Assembly: GCF_026151205.1 (NCBI RefSeq)
Contig: NC_087074.1
Span: 14,878,667 to 14,942,666, forward strand
Source of the DNA: Bolinopsis microptera
Taxonomy: Eukaryota > Ctenophora > Tentaculata > Lobata > Bolinopsidae
DNA length: 64,000 bases
Reading direction: 5' to 3'
The notes under the pieces: generated by a model
The model's input: the letters and a program-made list of their open reading frames with translations, nothing else
Databases searched by the model: none
Told to the model about the DNA's origin: nothing
Part shown: piece after piece, positions 1-11,900 of the stretch
Layout of the letters: the number at the start of each line of letters is the position of its first letter
Position numbering within the stretch: the first letter of the stretch is position 1
Translations under genes and position numbers: made by a program

Positions 1-1545
1 TCATATTGTCCGGTGACAATACGTTAATGATGTTATACAGATACCATCTTTTGTACCACAAGTCAAGACTACAGATAAATTATACCTTTATCGCTTTATG
101 AAAGTATAAAACCAGCAAACTAAAACAATAGTCTTTAATTGACAGCCATCTCGGATCTGACGTTGGACAGTACGCAGCTTTGCCGTTACTTTGATATCGC
201 AGTGAACATTACGTATTTTAATTTCGTACGCATTTGTCTTTGAATTTGATATAATTAAATTTGACATATTTAAACATAAATCCCTCCTCAAACTATGGCG
301 ATAAAAAGGTTGTCCTGCTGTTATTCATTCAATTCGTCGTGGTGATATGCTAACCTAAAATCGTGGCCAGGAGATCTTGGATATCCTGCATCTTTGGTTA
401 ATCAACAAAAAACAAAATGATCTAATGAAGATTTTCTTGTCGTATTAGCGTGAGCGCTGATCGGTATAATGGTTAAAGGAGCGATCAGCGAGCTACCCAT
501 TGCCATCCAGGAGCTACCAATCACCAATGGTGTCTGATATACTCAGATTTGGGAATTCTACCATCACCATAATTAGTTTGCAAATTCGCGTTTCATCTTT
601 TCGAGTGGTTTGTGCTAAACAAAATACCAAACTAGCGCAGTGTATGATGATTTTTGGAATATCATTTGATTCGCTTTCGATTGATAGATATCTTTAGATT
701 TCAATATAATTTTGAAAATGTTTATGTCCAAGAATGTGCCATTCTTGGCATGAGAAGTCATACTTTTATCTCTCGGGCATGGAATTGGAACAATGACGAA
801 TTTTATACCTAATAACTCTTTTCAAACAAACGACAGGTGCCGGTGTGCTAAAAGCTCAGTTTACATGAATTACAAAACAGATTTGCCAAAAGTTATTACA
901 AATGTGATCACACAACCCCCACATCCACTGAGGAGTTGGAGTTAGATCATTTCTCACACGTCGCCGGCAGATTTTCCATGTGATTTGAACTGGAGTGGCA
1001 TCCCTCTCTAGGATATATCCTGGCACATTAAACTGGCACTTCTCTGTCTACCTTGACTTGTAATGGCCCATCATCCCTACCTCCACTAGTATACTTATCA
1101 GCGGGTCCATCTCTCTTTCTCTCTCTCTCTCTCTTGACAGCTTATTAACTTGTACACCAATGACTTAAACACTCTCATTAATGAGTGCCCCTAGTGTCAA
1201 ATGAGGGGCAGTGTGTCAAATGGGCTTCTAGAATAAAGTATTATGAGCATATTCGTATTCTTGGTGTTTGACTCATGACAATATCATTGATGGTAAAGCT
1301 ATGTCGGTGGATACACTGTGTGTCAAGGTGATTTGTTCACAAATGCCCCTTCCTTCGATTAAGTCTAAGTTTAAACGCATCAGTATTTTGAAGGGACTTC
1401 TCTTACATTTCTTTACTGCCGTTTGATTTTCAACCCTTGATAGAAAATCCAAAAACTAATCGACCGTCTACCATTCACAAAAAACAATGTTTCAAGTTAT
1501 AATTTGCATTTAAACTTGTATTTAAAACGTGTAACTCAACAATAT

Positions 1546-1813
<268 letters not shown>

Positions 1814-4570
1814 TCTCGTTTTGGTACCTTTTTGATTTATACAGCGTATACCTTGCAAATATTGAGACCGGGAGCTTAAAGTTGATTTGGTTTTCTAGGG
1901 ATTTATCCAATATCCACGATTGTTGCTAAACCAGTTAAAATGTTGAATTAAATCAGTTAGTGCCTATTGACCGTGTCCCCGCCTAAATATTAGTTTAATG
2001 CCACCTTTGAATAAATATATGATTTGTCATTTGTGATATAATAGTGCAGCATATATGTTATGTTTTATAGGATTTTTGTTGATCTTGTAGATAGGTCTTG
2101 TGGACAGATCCAAGATAGCACATACGCAGAATTTGAAAAACTTTTATCCATGAATCTCTAACTAGATAATACTTATCTTGAATTCTAATTTCCGACAACA
2201 ATAATATCCTTTGTCATATAACTAATTGTTACACACTGAGGAAAAATAAAAATTCAGCAAGATATAATATATATGTATCATTATATTGATGTAGAATATC
2301 ACACAGATATAATGGGAACATTTTCCATGTTTCAACACCGATAATTTCTATTATCCGACGTTATTATGACAGTTGCACGGCGTACCTTAAAATTCATTAT
2401 AAAACTAGAACTTTCGATCTCGACTTGTTTAAAACAGTAGCCAGTAGATACTTTAATTTGTTCGTTTAATGCAATAAAAAGAGATTTAATGAAAAGATAA
2501 CGGATATTAATAATCAATAAGCTGTGCTATATTTCTTCATAGAATTACTGGCTTACTCCTAAAAACGAGAAATGAAGAATTTCGTTTAAATTAAAATTAT
2601 CACATTTCATTCCGATGCAGATGGGGGCGTGTTCGTGAGACTGAGTGCGTACTCATTAGTGCATTTCAACAGATATTTTTAATTTTTAGCATTTCTTCTA
2701 CCTGGGTACCTGCACTCATGCTAGGACGGGGTAAGGGACAGGTACTAAAGAGCCCGCACTTAATATACTACACTAGCATAATATGGGTTAAGTTCTCCTC
2801 TAGATATTAGGCCATATTATTATTTATAATCTTTTTCATTATTTTTACTGGTACTAACGTTGCTTTTTCCAATAAATTTCATGCTTTTCAGCAGTTTTTA
2901 TAATCATACTGATACCTAAAGGGTAAAAGTTCCTAGGAATTGGGCACCTTTTCAACCCTAGCGCCACCAGGATACCCGGTCTTGACATTTGGCATCGACT
3001 AATCCGTAATCCATACACAGCTGCTTATCTAGTGCTTAAACCATGTATACTGCCTGTATGTTATCTCTCACCCAAATGTATGTGGCTCACTGAGGTTACC
3101 TTTTGTCTTTCCTGCTCTCCCCTCCCCGGCTCACAGAGCAGTTAAAGCCACCCACTACCCTGGATTTATGACATACATTTATTCAGCTTACATCTTTAAC
3201 CCGGACATTTCTTTAATAACTTATAACTGTAGGCTTGAGTCAGCTGGGTGGCGTCAGTCCTCTGTTTATTAACAATGATACAATTTGTGACCACTGTTCA
3301 ACAATTGAAAGACCAAGATGCCGGGAAATAGTAAATGGACAAAGTGGTCCAGCTCCGTGCTCACATACCGTGGGATGAGAGATCAGCGTCGAACAATTTT
3401 TAGGCATTGTGTTGCAAATTTTGTTCATCTGACAATACCAAGCTAGTTCTAACTTTCTAATGTGCCTCTCTCTCTCGGTCTAAGAGCAAGCTCTCTTAGT
3501 AGTCACACCAATATAAAGCAGCATCTCCTCTCTAGCTACTCTAACACCCTGTTAGCTGTTATACACGCCTGGTCCTAAAGTGTCATAGTTAAGCTCCTAG
3601 CTCACACGTCCCTTTTCCTGTAGTGGTCCTGGTGTTATAGCTCAGGTTATACGGTAATGGCTCTTCTTATACCCCAATTATTCCATCCTAACTGTTACAG
3701 CATGTGGTTAATGGGTCGTGCTTTATGTCGAGGTGCTCACAGTCCAGCCAGAATCTAGACAGTGGTATTATCGTAGCTAACACGCTTTCGAAACACAAGG
3801 TTCCTGCGTGATCTGTAGGATCAAAGAGGTTGTAAGTGTCAAGGATTGCATTCTTTAAATATATCTGCATTATTAATAGTAATATTTGTGATCACGTGTT
3901 GTTCGATTAGGCCATCCCAAATGAGCGGCGTTCCATTATGGGTTGATTGTCCGTAGAGTAAGGTTTGGCGTGAGGTTACAATCAGGTTCTCCGATTCTCC
4001 GTTTTTATTTCCTGTCCCTAGGCGCGATCAGATGGAAACGGTGAATACGCCTACTTTATCGGGCCTTGTTTGGACGGCCACTCTACTGCTCATAGCTAGA
4101 ACCGCTCAAAAGTTTGGCTGTTCATTATGTCCAATAATAGATTCGAACCAATATTTATACAATTACAATACACCCAAAATATTTTGTTGGCAACTAGGAA
4201 TTCACAGTTTAGCATACTTTGCGTATAGTGAAAATATGGTTGTCATATTACGTGTGGTGTAATGGTCGTGGACACTTTTTAGATCGATTCTAAACCTCGC
4301 TGATATCTGCAAGCACTGCTTAACTAAACTTAAACTTTGATTGCCGTTCATTTCAGCAGTGTTGACCTTCCGAATTAGAGTCAATAAGGAATCTTTTTGA
4401 AACATCATATTATTATCGCTAGATTACAACTTTCTCTATTTTTAGCAGGAAACATTCGTATGATCCTAGCTTTGTAGCTCCTTGTTCGGTTGTTCAGTTC
4501 TACGTACCATTTGGCTATTTGGGTACCCCGAGTGTGCATTTACTCATTTAGCTTCAGACTACTACTAGGT

Positions 4571-4719
4571 CAGGGACAAAAGGAAATCGCGGCATGTACG
4601 GAATCGCGATTTTCCCCATTATTTGCGACCAATTTTATGTATAGTGTAATGTATAGTCTGTTAAAATTCGCGGTATTGCGATTTTTGGACAAAATAATCG
4701 CGAAATCCTTTTGTCCCTG
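4571..4719. mobile_element. hAT-type MITE, 149 bp
   Basis: The element begins cagggacaaaaggaaatcgcg and ends with its near-perfect inverted copy ending in ccctg, giving about 21-bp terminal inverted repeats. It is flanked by 8-bp direct repeats tactaggt (4563-4570) and gactaggt (4720-4727), which match at 7 of 8 positions. CAGGG termini and 8-bp target duplications are typical of hAT transposons. There is no coding capacity, so it is non-autonomous and needs a transposase from elsewhere. Confidence 0.8.
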
Positions 4720-5095
4720 GACTAGGTTAGTGTCCCAACTGAAACTAGGTTTGTGCCACAACCGTGCCGATTACCAAATTACCGCGTTCTTAGAAATGAA
4801 AACTGCCTAGCGTTTAATTTCATCGTAAGTTTATTGTTATTACTGGGAATTAAATACCGGCTGATGACTGATGATGCTAATCAATTCACATTGAAATAAT
4901 TTAACTCAGGAGTAGATTGTGGACAGTGCAATTGAAGTTTCATGCCGATTCGAAACAATTCCTGCAGTTCACCGCCAGGAAATAATCAGGATTCTGGGCC
5001 CAGAATTCTAGGAGGGCGGAAAACGGAAGATAAAAAATCATTATTTCGAATCAGTCGGGGAGGGGGATCATAAGGTCAGAATCGTACGTGACGTT

Positions 5096-5119
5096 GGGGG
5101 GGGGGGGGGGGGGGGGGGG
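5096..5119. repeat. poly-G tract (24 G)
   Basis: An uninterrupted run of 24 G on the plus strand. It faces a 26-C tract about 480 bp downstream and could form a G-quadruplex. The length may be affected by sequencing error. Confidence 0.9.
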
Positions 5120-5163
5120 TACGGTGGGTCATTATTTTCTTCTGCTGCTCATTTCCCAGAAAA

Positions 5164-5545
5164 ACAGTTAGAACATGGTATTAAGGGGGGTGTCCAACCC
5201 TAAAAAAACCCATTTTACCTCAAATTTCAATTTTGGGATTGGGTTTTGAGGTTTTTTGAGGTTTTTTTTGGGTTTTTAAATACATTTTCCTTTTTTTAAA
5301 ACTTTTTATCTAATTCGGCTATTAAAACAAAACCCCCACTAAATAGTGGGTATAATTTGCCCATTTCCCAATGTTTAATGACCTGTTTAAAGCAATTTAT
5401 GGGTGCAGGTATCTTATTTTATATAACAAGACACAGTTAGTACCGTGATTTCTCAACAGTTAGTGCCGCAAAAGGGGTGGGTGTCCTAAATATTATCCAA
5501 AAAAACAGTTAGTACCGCGAAGGGGGTGGGTCTTTTTTGTAAATT
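5164..5545 (+). repeat. dispersed short repeats with aacagttagtaccg core
   Basis: Between the poly-G and poly-C tracts, a motif of the type aacagttagtaccgcg followed by a purine run and ggtggg recurs at roughly 5430, 5455 and 5503, with a degenerate form near 5164. Spacing is irregular. There is no coding potential. This may be the body of a small non-autonomous element delimited by the two homopolymers, but no target duplication is visible. Confidence 0.45.
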
Positions 5546-5603
5546 CCAAAGTTACACTTATAAAAGGAAGTCGACGTACCACGTACGGAACTTAGTACCT
5601 GAA

Positions 5604-5629
5604 CCCCCCCCCCCCCCCCCCCCCCCCCC
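5604..5629. repeat. poly-C tract (26 C)
   Basis: A run of 26 C on the plus strand, complementary to the poly-G tract at 5096-5119, so the two could pair as an inverted repeat. Confidence 0.9.
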
Positions 5630-7768
5630 GAATCAGTTAAGACTAATTATAAGTACTCCTTCAATATTCATCCTCGAATATATACCATTGATGATGAGAT
5701 TTACACGATCAGTACATTCCTAACTTAACTAAATAACTCGATATCTCGAGATATTCTCCAGCTTATTATACTTTGTTCGAGAGGTGGGACCGGCTCAATG
5801 TTAATAGTCATTAGCCAGCTCTGGCAATGGATTATATTCGCATTGAAAGTATTTGAGCTGAGTTAATTCTATAACTGACTCTAATTTCCATACCGTGTTT
5901 GGTTTTTCACAAAATATCATACCCCAACATGGTAATTGGTAACTTGTTCATTAAGCAATTATCGCGGAGAGGTTATAATTTATGATCGTCAAGTTGTTAT
6001 TCACACTTCATATTTTATCCGATATCCATAATCATACACATAGGCATATAATGAGCCGAGTATTCATTGGTTTTTAGCCGAGAATATTTCCATCAATACG
6101 TACATATAATTATTTAGGGCTTAATGGAATTTATCCTCGTTGTAGTTCATTACGACATCAAATTTGTAAATCCCCACCCAAAAACCAGCCATTTGTTCGT
6201 TTTTGAATATATTGCTGTTGAATTTAATTCAAGACTAATTTGGGTATTTTTATCTTATATTTAATGATTTGTAATTATATCAATAATCGATCAGACGGAC
6301 ATTGTACATGTAGCCTTAGATTCTGCGCAAATATGCTATAATTATATGCTGATAGTTGGATAATATCCGGTTATATGCTCTCCAAATATTTACTACGAAG
6401 AAACCTACATGACAATAAATAGACGGTCGAGGCATTTTAATCCTACTACTACTAGCAGGAACCCGTCTAACACTAAAGTGGTGTCAAGACTCAAGAGACT
6501 AAACTAATTATTACTTATTTAATTCGCGTTTTTGACACCATTTGGGGGTCCAAATTTTGGGCACAAAAATTCTTATTCCTAATTGGCCTATTTTTTATTT
6601 TTTTCATGTTGATTTGAAGGCCATTAAAGTATTTGAACCAGTCATAAAAGTTTAAGTTGTATATCTTTTACGGTTTTTGCGGACATTCGTGTTAAAGGTG
6701 ATATGATGTCTTGGTGTCAGTTAAATGGAAACAAATATATATATATATTTTGTTGCTGTACTCCTACACATTAAAAGTTGGTGTTGATTAGATCTTCGAA
6801 ATTCTTTGCATCATTTATTAAACATCGTTATCTCAAATTATTTGTTATATAGTAGTGTTGAAAGTATTAAAACTAAAGTATTTACATATATATATTTATA
6901 ATATATATGTACTACTGGAATGATTCTTCGGAATTTCGCTGGATTGTACAACTTTCGTCTTGGTAGATTCCAAACACAAGGAAATTTTCCTCTTGGTTGG
7001 TAATATACTCAATGATGGAAGTGTAGTGTATTGGCTATGCCCCGCTTACTAGTTTAGCTCTTTCTAGTCCCCTGCTACACGGCATGTAAACAGGGATCGG
7101 CTAGTTGGAGGCGGTCCGTGTAGGCCTTACACTGTGCTTTCAGCAATACTCATAATATAGCTCGTGCCATCGGGCCAACATTTCGAGAAGAAAGCGGCGC
7201 GCGCTACTTCGAAGAAATTTAGACGAGTAACATCCATCAATATAGGGCTACTGGGGGCGGAGTTTGTTGACATACCACCACTGGCACTATTGGAGAAGAT
7301 TGGAAATCTTTGTCAATTCTTCAGATCGTTGATCTCGAGCAGAATAAATTCAATTATAATATAAGGTCACCGCAATTTATCTAGGACCGGAATTTTTCAA
7401 ATAACTCCGCAACTCAAAAGTTCTTAACTTTGGTATGATGACGAAATTATATTCTAATAACTGATAGATGACAAAATTATTGCGCGTATATTAACCCAAG
7501 TACATATTTCGAGGTGAGCTTACATATTTTGAACAGTCACTAACTGGTCAACAGCAGTGACTGATCGTTAAGCAGCATCACACTGTTTTATTTGTCACAA
7601 CATTTCTACACGTATAAGGTAGTTTTTTAAATTTCTTATCAGGAGAAATGTTGTGCTGCTTTACTCATTTTCAGACGCATTTACAATTTATCCGGAATAA
7701 AATAGTTTGCGACCACGCTTTTGAATTTTACGTTCGTGACGATTTGATGACTATTATAGAGTTCAACT

Positions 7769-7833
7769 AATCTTACTATATATAAAGCGAGACGATATAT
7801 ATTATATATCGTCTCGCTTTATATATAGTTAGA
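7769..7833. repeat. 65-bp near-perfect palindrome
   Basis: Both arms contain the core aaagcgagacgatatat, and the arms run about 32 bp with a single mismatch around a very short AT centre. A related sequence (gtctcgctttataa followed by atatatagtaagatt) occurs at 32340-32375, so this is a dispersed family, probably the end or remnant of a small DNA transposon. Confidence 0.75.
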
Positions 7834-8725
7834 TTGTAAGGTACATGGAAATAAATTTGATTAATTTGTAGTTATACATATCAATATAATTATTTCTAAT
7901 CCACCATTTGCAGTTTCATTCGATCATCTACAAGAATACTCGGATAACATTCGATATTTCGATAACATTCTAGTATAATAGTTTTAATTTCTCCGCAGCG
8001 TATCCTAATTTCGTTATTATTCTAGTACAGGGTGTTTCAAGATTCGTGTCCACATTTTGAATGGCCCTTAAAATCTAACAAATAGGTCAAACAGTTCGAT
8101 TTTTGTCAGATTCAGTTTGTGAGTAGGCCAATCGTGCCTCGTACTTTTGTCGTAGTTGCTTACTGTATTTTGACGTATCGGTATTCAGGGTTTACAGGAT
8201 GCACGATAATTCGTAAGGGTTATAGTTAATTTGAAGCTCAGACTTCAAAGTTCTGATCAGAAAGTCTGCGCACTGTGACAGAAAGTCATCATGCGATTAG
8301 TAAATGAGTATACTTTTATGGTTTCCGAATAAGAATGTTCAAATTCTTGAAATTGCGAGTCAATATTCCGGTTTCTTCTCAATGCTCGATGTAACGATCG
8401 CCAGTAAATTTAGTTCATTAATTATTTTATTCATTTTACATGTCCTACCGACCATGTCGCTCAAATAATCACTCGATATGCTTCAGATGTTTCCTTCGTC
8501 ACATTCCTTAGCTTACTCCACCCCGTATTTTGTTCAATATTTTTCTATTCTCTATATATTTCTTAATTATGTTTCCACCGTTTTGTAAAGTTTGTAAAAG
8601 TTTTTTTCCCCAAAATCCACATATTTTTAAAGTACTGTAACATCACGTCCCATAGTTATGAGTTAATAAAAAATTATTTATTTTAGTTGGTGTTGGTGTT
8701 ATGACATGAAGATGTGAGCCGAGAG

Positions 8726-8922
8726 ATGGGAACGAAAGCTGAGACCCACCTGCAGTATGGTGACACAGTCATGCTCACCCAGAAAGGTGCTATGTTGGGG
8801 AGCTACTACACCAATGACGCTGTCTCCAACCTCTTCATGCTGCCTCTCAACTACAAGACGCTGCCTGATGAGCTCTCGTGTGTTAAGACATGTGGTGTGT
8901 TTCGCATCATGCCGCTCTATGA
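8726..8922 (+). CDS. channel exon 1: N-terminal beta-trefoil start
   Basis: The start ATG at 8726 lies in a purine-rich context (gagagATGG), with an in-frame TGA at 8702. Residues such as HLQYGDTVMLT and CGVFRIMP match the first strands of the ITPR suppressor domain, where vertebrate ITPRs have a LHIGD-type opening and a CLFKLCP-type segment. The exon ends two bases into a codon (GA before gtaagt), and the Glu codon is completed at 10568. This position is usual for ITPR exon 1. Confidence 0.88.
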
Positions 8923-11900
8923 GTAAGTTTCTCAGTTGTGTTATAATCTAAGCTATTCAATAAAATTTACTTGATATCGTGATAATCATTTTTAAGTACC
9001 TCATAACTAATTATCAGAGTTGAGACACAGTTAATAAACTGCGGAGTGACTAAAATGCTATACAGCAAAAACAGAACGCTCCAACCAAACACTCCACCTA
9101 CTGATCCTAACCACCCTAACAACTCTCTAGCTCTCTCTCTTCAACCCTCATTCCCTCACTCCTCTTGGTGCACAAAACCATTCTAACCTATGTATGTCCC
9201 CCTGACGGGTTCCACAAGCCCAACGGTACATAGTTAGACGAAAAACAGAGAAGCCTTGATTGCCAGATCAAGGACTGCATCAGTAGCAGCGAAATACGGA
9301 TATACCTTCTCCCTTACAGTCAGCGAGCTGACAACTATCTGACTGTGTCTTTTAGGCCTTGTCACACCACCTTCGCTATTGCATCCGCTCGCCCGTATTC
9401 ACTGACACATGCCACACCTGGGTTTAGTATGAAGATGTACGCATATTCACCCAAGATGCGGAGATGCCTCAGTTTAGCGAGTTGAGATACAACAGCAAAC
9501 TCACAGGAGCATGGATCAGAATCATCAGTTACCAACCTGACACCGTTTCGGGGCTTTAATCGCAATACGGTTTCCTGTCAGGCGCCCCAGCAGTCCACCC
9601 TTGAACCACCATCTGATCCGAGAGTCACTTGAGGAGACCCGTTAGAGCTCGCAATTGGCGACGAGATAACGTTTATGGTACCTCTAGATGTTATAGTGAA
9701 CTCTCAAGCTCCAACCTTCCTGAACTCCCACTCCCTCTTTCTCGATAACAAGTAGATCCATCTGGAACAGTGGGCTGCCTCTTTCCCACTGTCCCGTACC
9801 AGCTTCTTCAGCTCTCTTCCCCTAAAACCAATCCTCCTCGCAGCTCTCTCCAAACTCTGCGCAACCACTCCCCTAGCTCCAACTTCGACTGCGGCATTAT
9901 AACAGCACCAACCTTCCGCCTGAATCTCAGCCTGCAGACCGCTGTATCGGTCGAGCTTGTACTCGTGCGATTCAGCGATCCGCTCTTCAGATGGTACTGT
10001 TAGCTCCCACCAAATAACTGTCTTTGCCGACCTTGAGAATATCACAAGGTCCGGCCTCAGCCGTGTTTCCACAATCTCACTGGGAAACTTAAGCTGCCCC
10101 TCAAGGTCTGACAGCACTATCCAATCCCGATACCCACTCAGGATCCCAAAACCACGACTATCCTTCCGGTCGTCTGTACCTGCTTTTCTTTTCCCAGCAG
10201 GAACAAAATCAATGAACTGCCTTCCATCGCCGGCCTTGTTCTTATAAGTGTTCACTCGGCGATCACAATGGAAGACAACCTGTTCAGAGATCTGCTTCAG
10301 AACCTTGTCGTGCCGCCATCTATACCTTCCTTGACTAAGGGCCACCTTACACCCAGCCAAAATGTGCTGAATGGTGCCCATCCTCTCCTCACATAACTTG
10401 CACTTCCCATCCTCATCTTCACTCCACTTGGAAACCATAGAGGGGGTTAAGAGGGTGCCGTACACAGCACTTAGCATGAACCCAATAAGTGAGTCACCAT
10501 ACTTAAAAACTAATTATCAAAAAGAGATAGAAATGTCACAGCTTAAGAATACGCCTTAATCAACCAGGTACGAATCTTTGGAAGAGCTAAAAGAAGAAAA
10601 GAAGCGAAAGAAGTTGAATTGGAACAAAATTCTGGAGCTGGAAAATAACCACAAACGAGAAGAGAAAGATAACCGGAAGCGTTTAAACCGTTACGAGGGA
10701 CGAGTCGTGAGATACGATCACGTGATTCAGCTGTTCCACCTGTATTCCTGCAAGATTCTCACAGCATCACCCAGCAACACATCTTGCACTGAGCCGAGAA
10801 ACTTTGCCTGTTATCTAGACTCGGACCCCAGTAAGCACAGCCGTTTTAAGGTCATCCCCGCAGTGGATGGCTACGATCCTGGAGACCCTGTTAATCACTC
10901 AGACTTCATCAATTTGTACAGTGACCCAGACGGGTTTGTCGGCACTAGTGTTCGAAATCTAGATCCGATCCAAACGCTTTATCCACCACTCCCAGAAGTA
11001 TTCATAGGACCTAGAGGCGGAGGTTTTTCTATCAAGCTCTACAAGGAGAAAGTTGAAGTAACAGCAGAAAATGCTTTGTCTCAAAACACAGTACTGGGAG
11101 GCGACCTGGTTCAATTTTACAACAAGAACTTGAACCTTTTCTTGGCTGCCGATGAAAACAATAATCTAATTTTGAAAAAGCCAGCCTCCGGTGAATTAAA
11201 GAACTTCAGTTCATTTGCCGATAGTTTCTGGGTGGTTAACAAAATTAAAGCTAAGTATTCCTCCCCGCTCAAGATTTGCTCAGGGTCCAGCACAGACCAG
11301 GATATCACTCTCACGAACTTTGTGACGGGAAAGAAGGCCATATTCCCTTCTGGTCATGATCAAACTTCATTGAAGTCGCTGATAAAGATCACTACTTTAG
11401 ACATTAAATCAGGGGATTGTTTAAAGATGTTTGCAGGAAAGTCCTGGTTGAGTTTCGGAGGAATTGAAAGTGACGGATTCACAAGAAAAATCATTTGCAT
11501 TGACCACAGGGACCATACAGATGTTTTTACTATCCATAAGATAGATGCTTCCACAAAGCAGCGTATGTTTAAACTTCTGGGCTTCAAACTACTTCTCACA
11601 GTCATTGAAACCAGGTGCAAAAATAACCAGCTGACAGAGGCGCATCTTGAAAACATCCTGTCAGCATTTCAAGAAATGCACACCTTTATTGAAGGACTGA
11701 AAAAGAAGACTGAAGTTTACGAGAACTGCTACGCTTTGGGCATCACAACATTGTGTTTCAACATTTGCAACATGTTGATCCCACAGATGCAGGAAGGTCA
11801 AGGATTCAAAAAGGACGTGGAGTGGATGGTGATTCTCATCAGAGACATGATGAAACACACTGGAGAACTGCTAGACAACCCTGGATTAGACCTCACCAGG

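Larger units (their letters stand above)
8923..10567. other. channel intron 1, carrying a retrotransposon
   Basis: A 1.6-kb intron with canonical gtaagt donor and ccag acceptor. About 1.5 kb of it (9018-10507) is a minus-strand 5'-truncated non-LTR retrotransposon flanked by 12-bp repeats, so the ancestral intron was only about 150 bp. Splicing should not be affected by the antisense insert. Confidence 0.8.

Noticed and set aside
3240-3870. Minus-strand frames of about 60 codons that look somewhat protein-like
   Set aside because: No recognised motif and no pair of compatible splice sites that would join them convincingly.
7164-7364. Plus-strand frame of 66 codons upstream of the channel gene
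   Set aside because: No similarity recognised; start is non-ATG and splice partners are not evident.
8034-8075. Possible transposon end (acagggtgtttcaag)
   Set aside because: No inverted partner or flanking duplication was found nearby.
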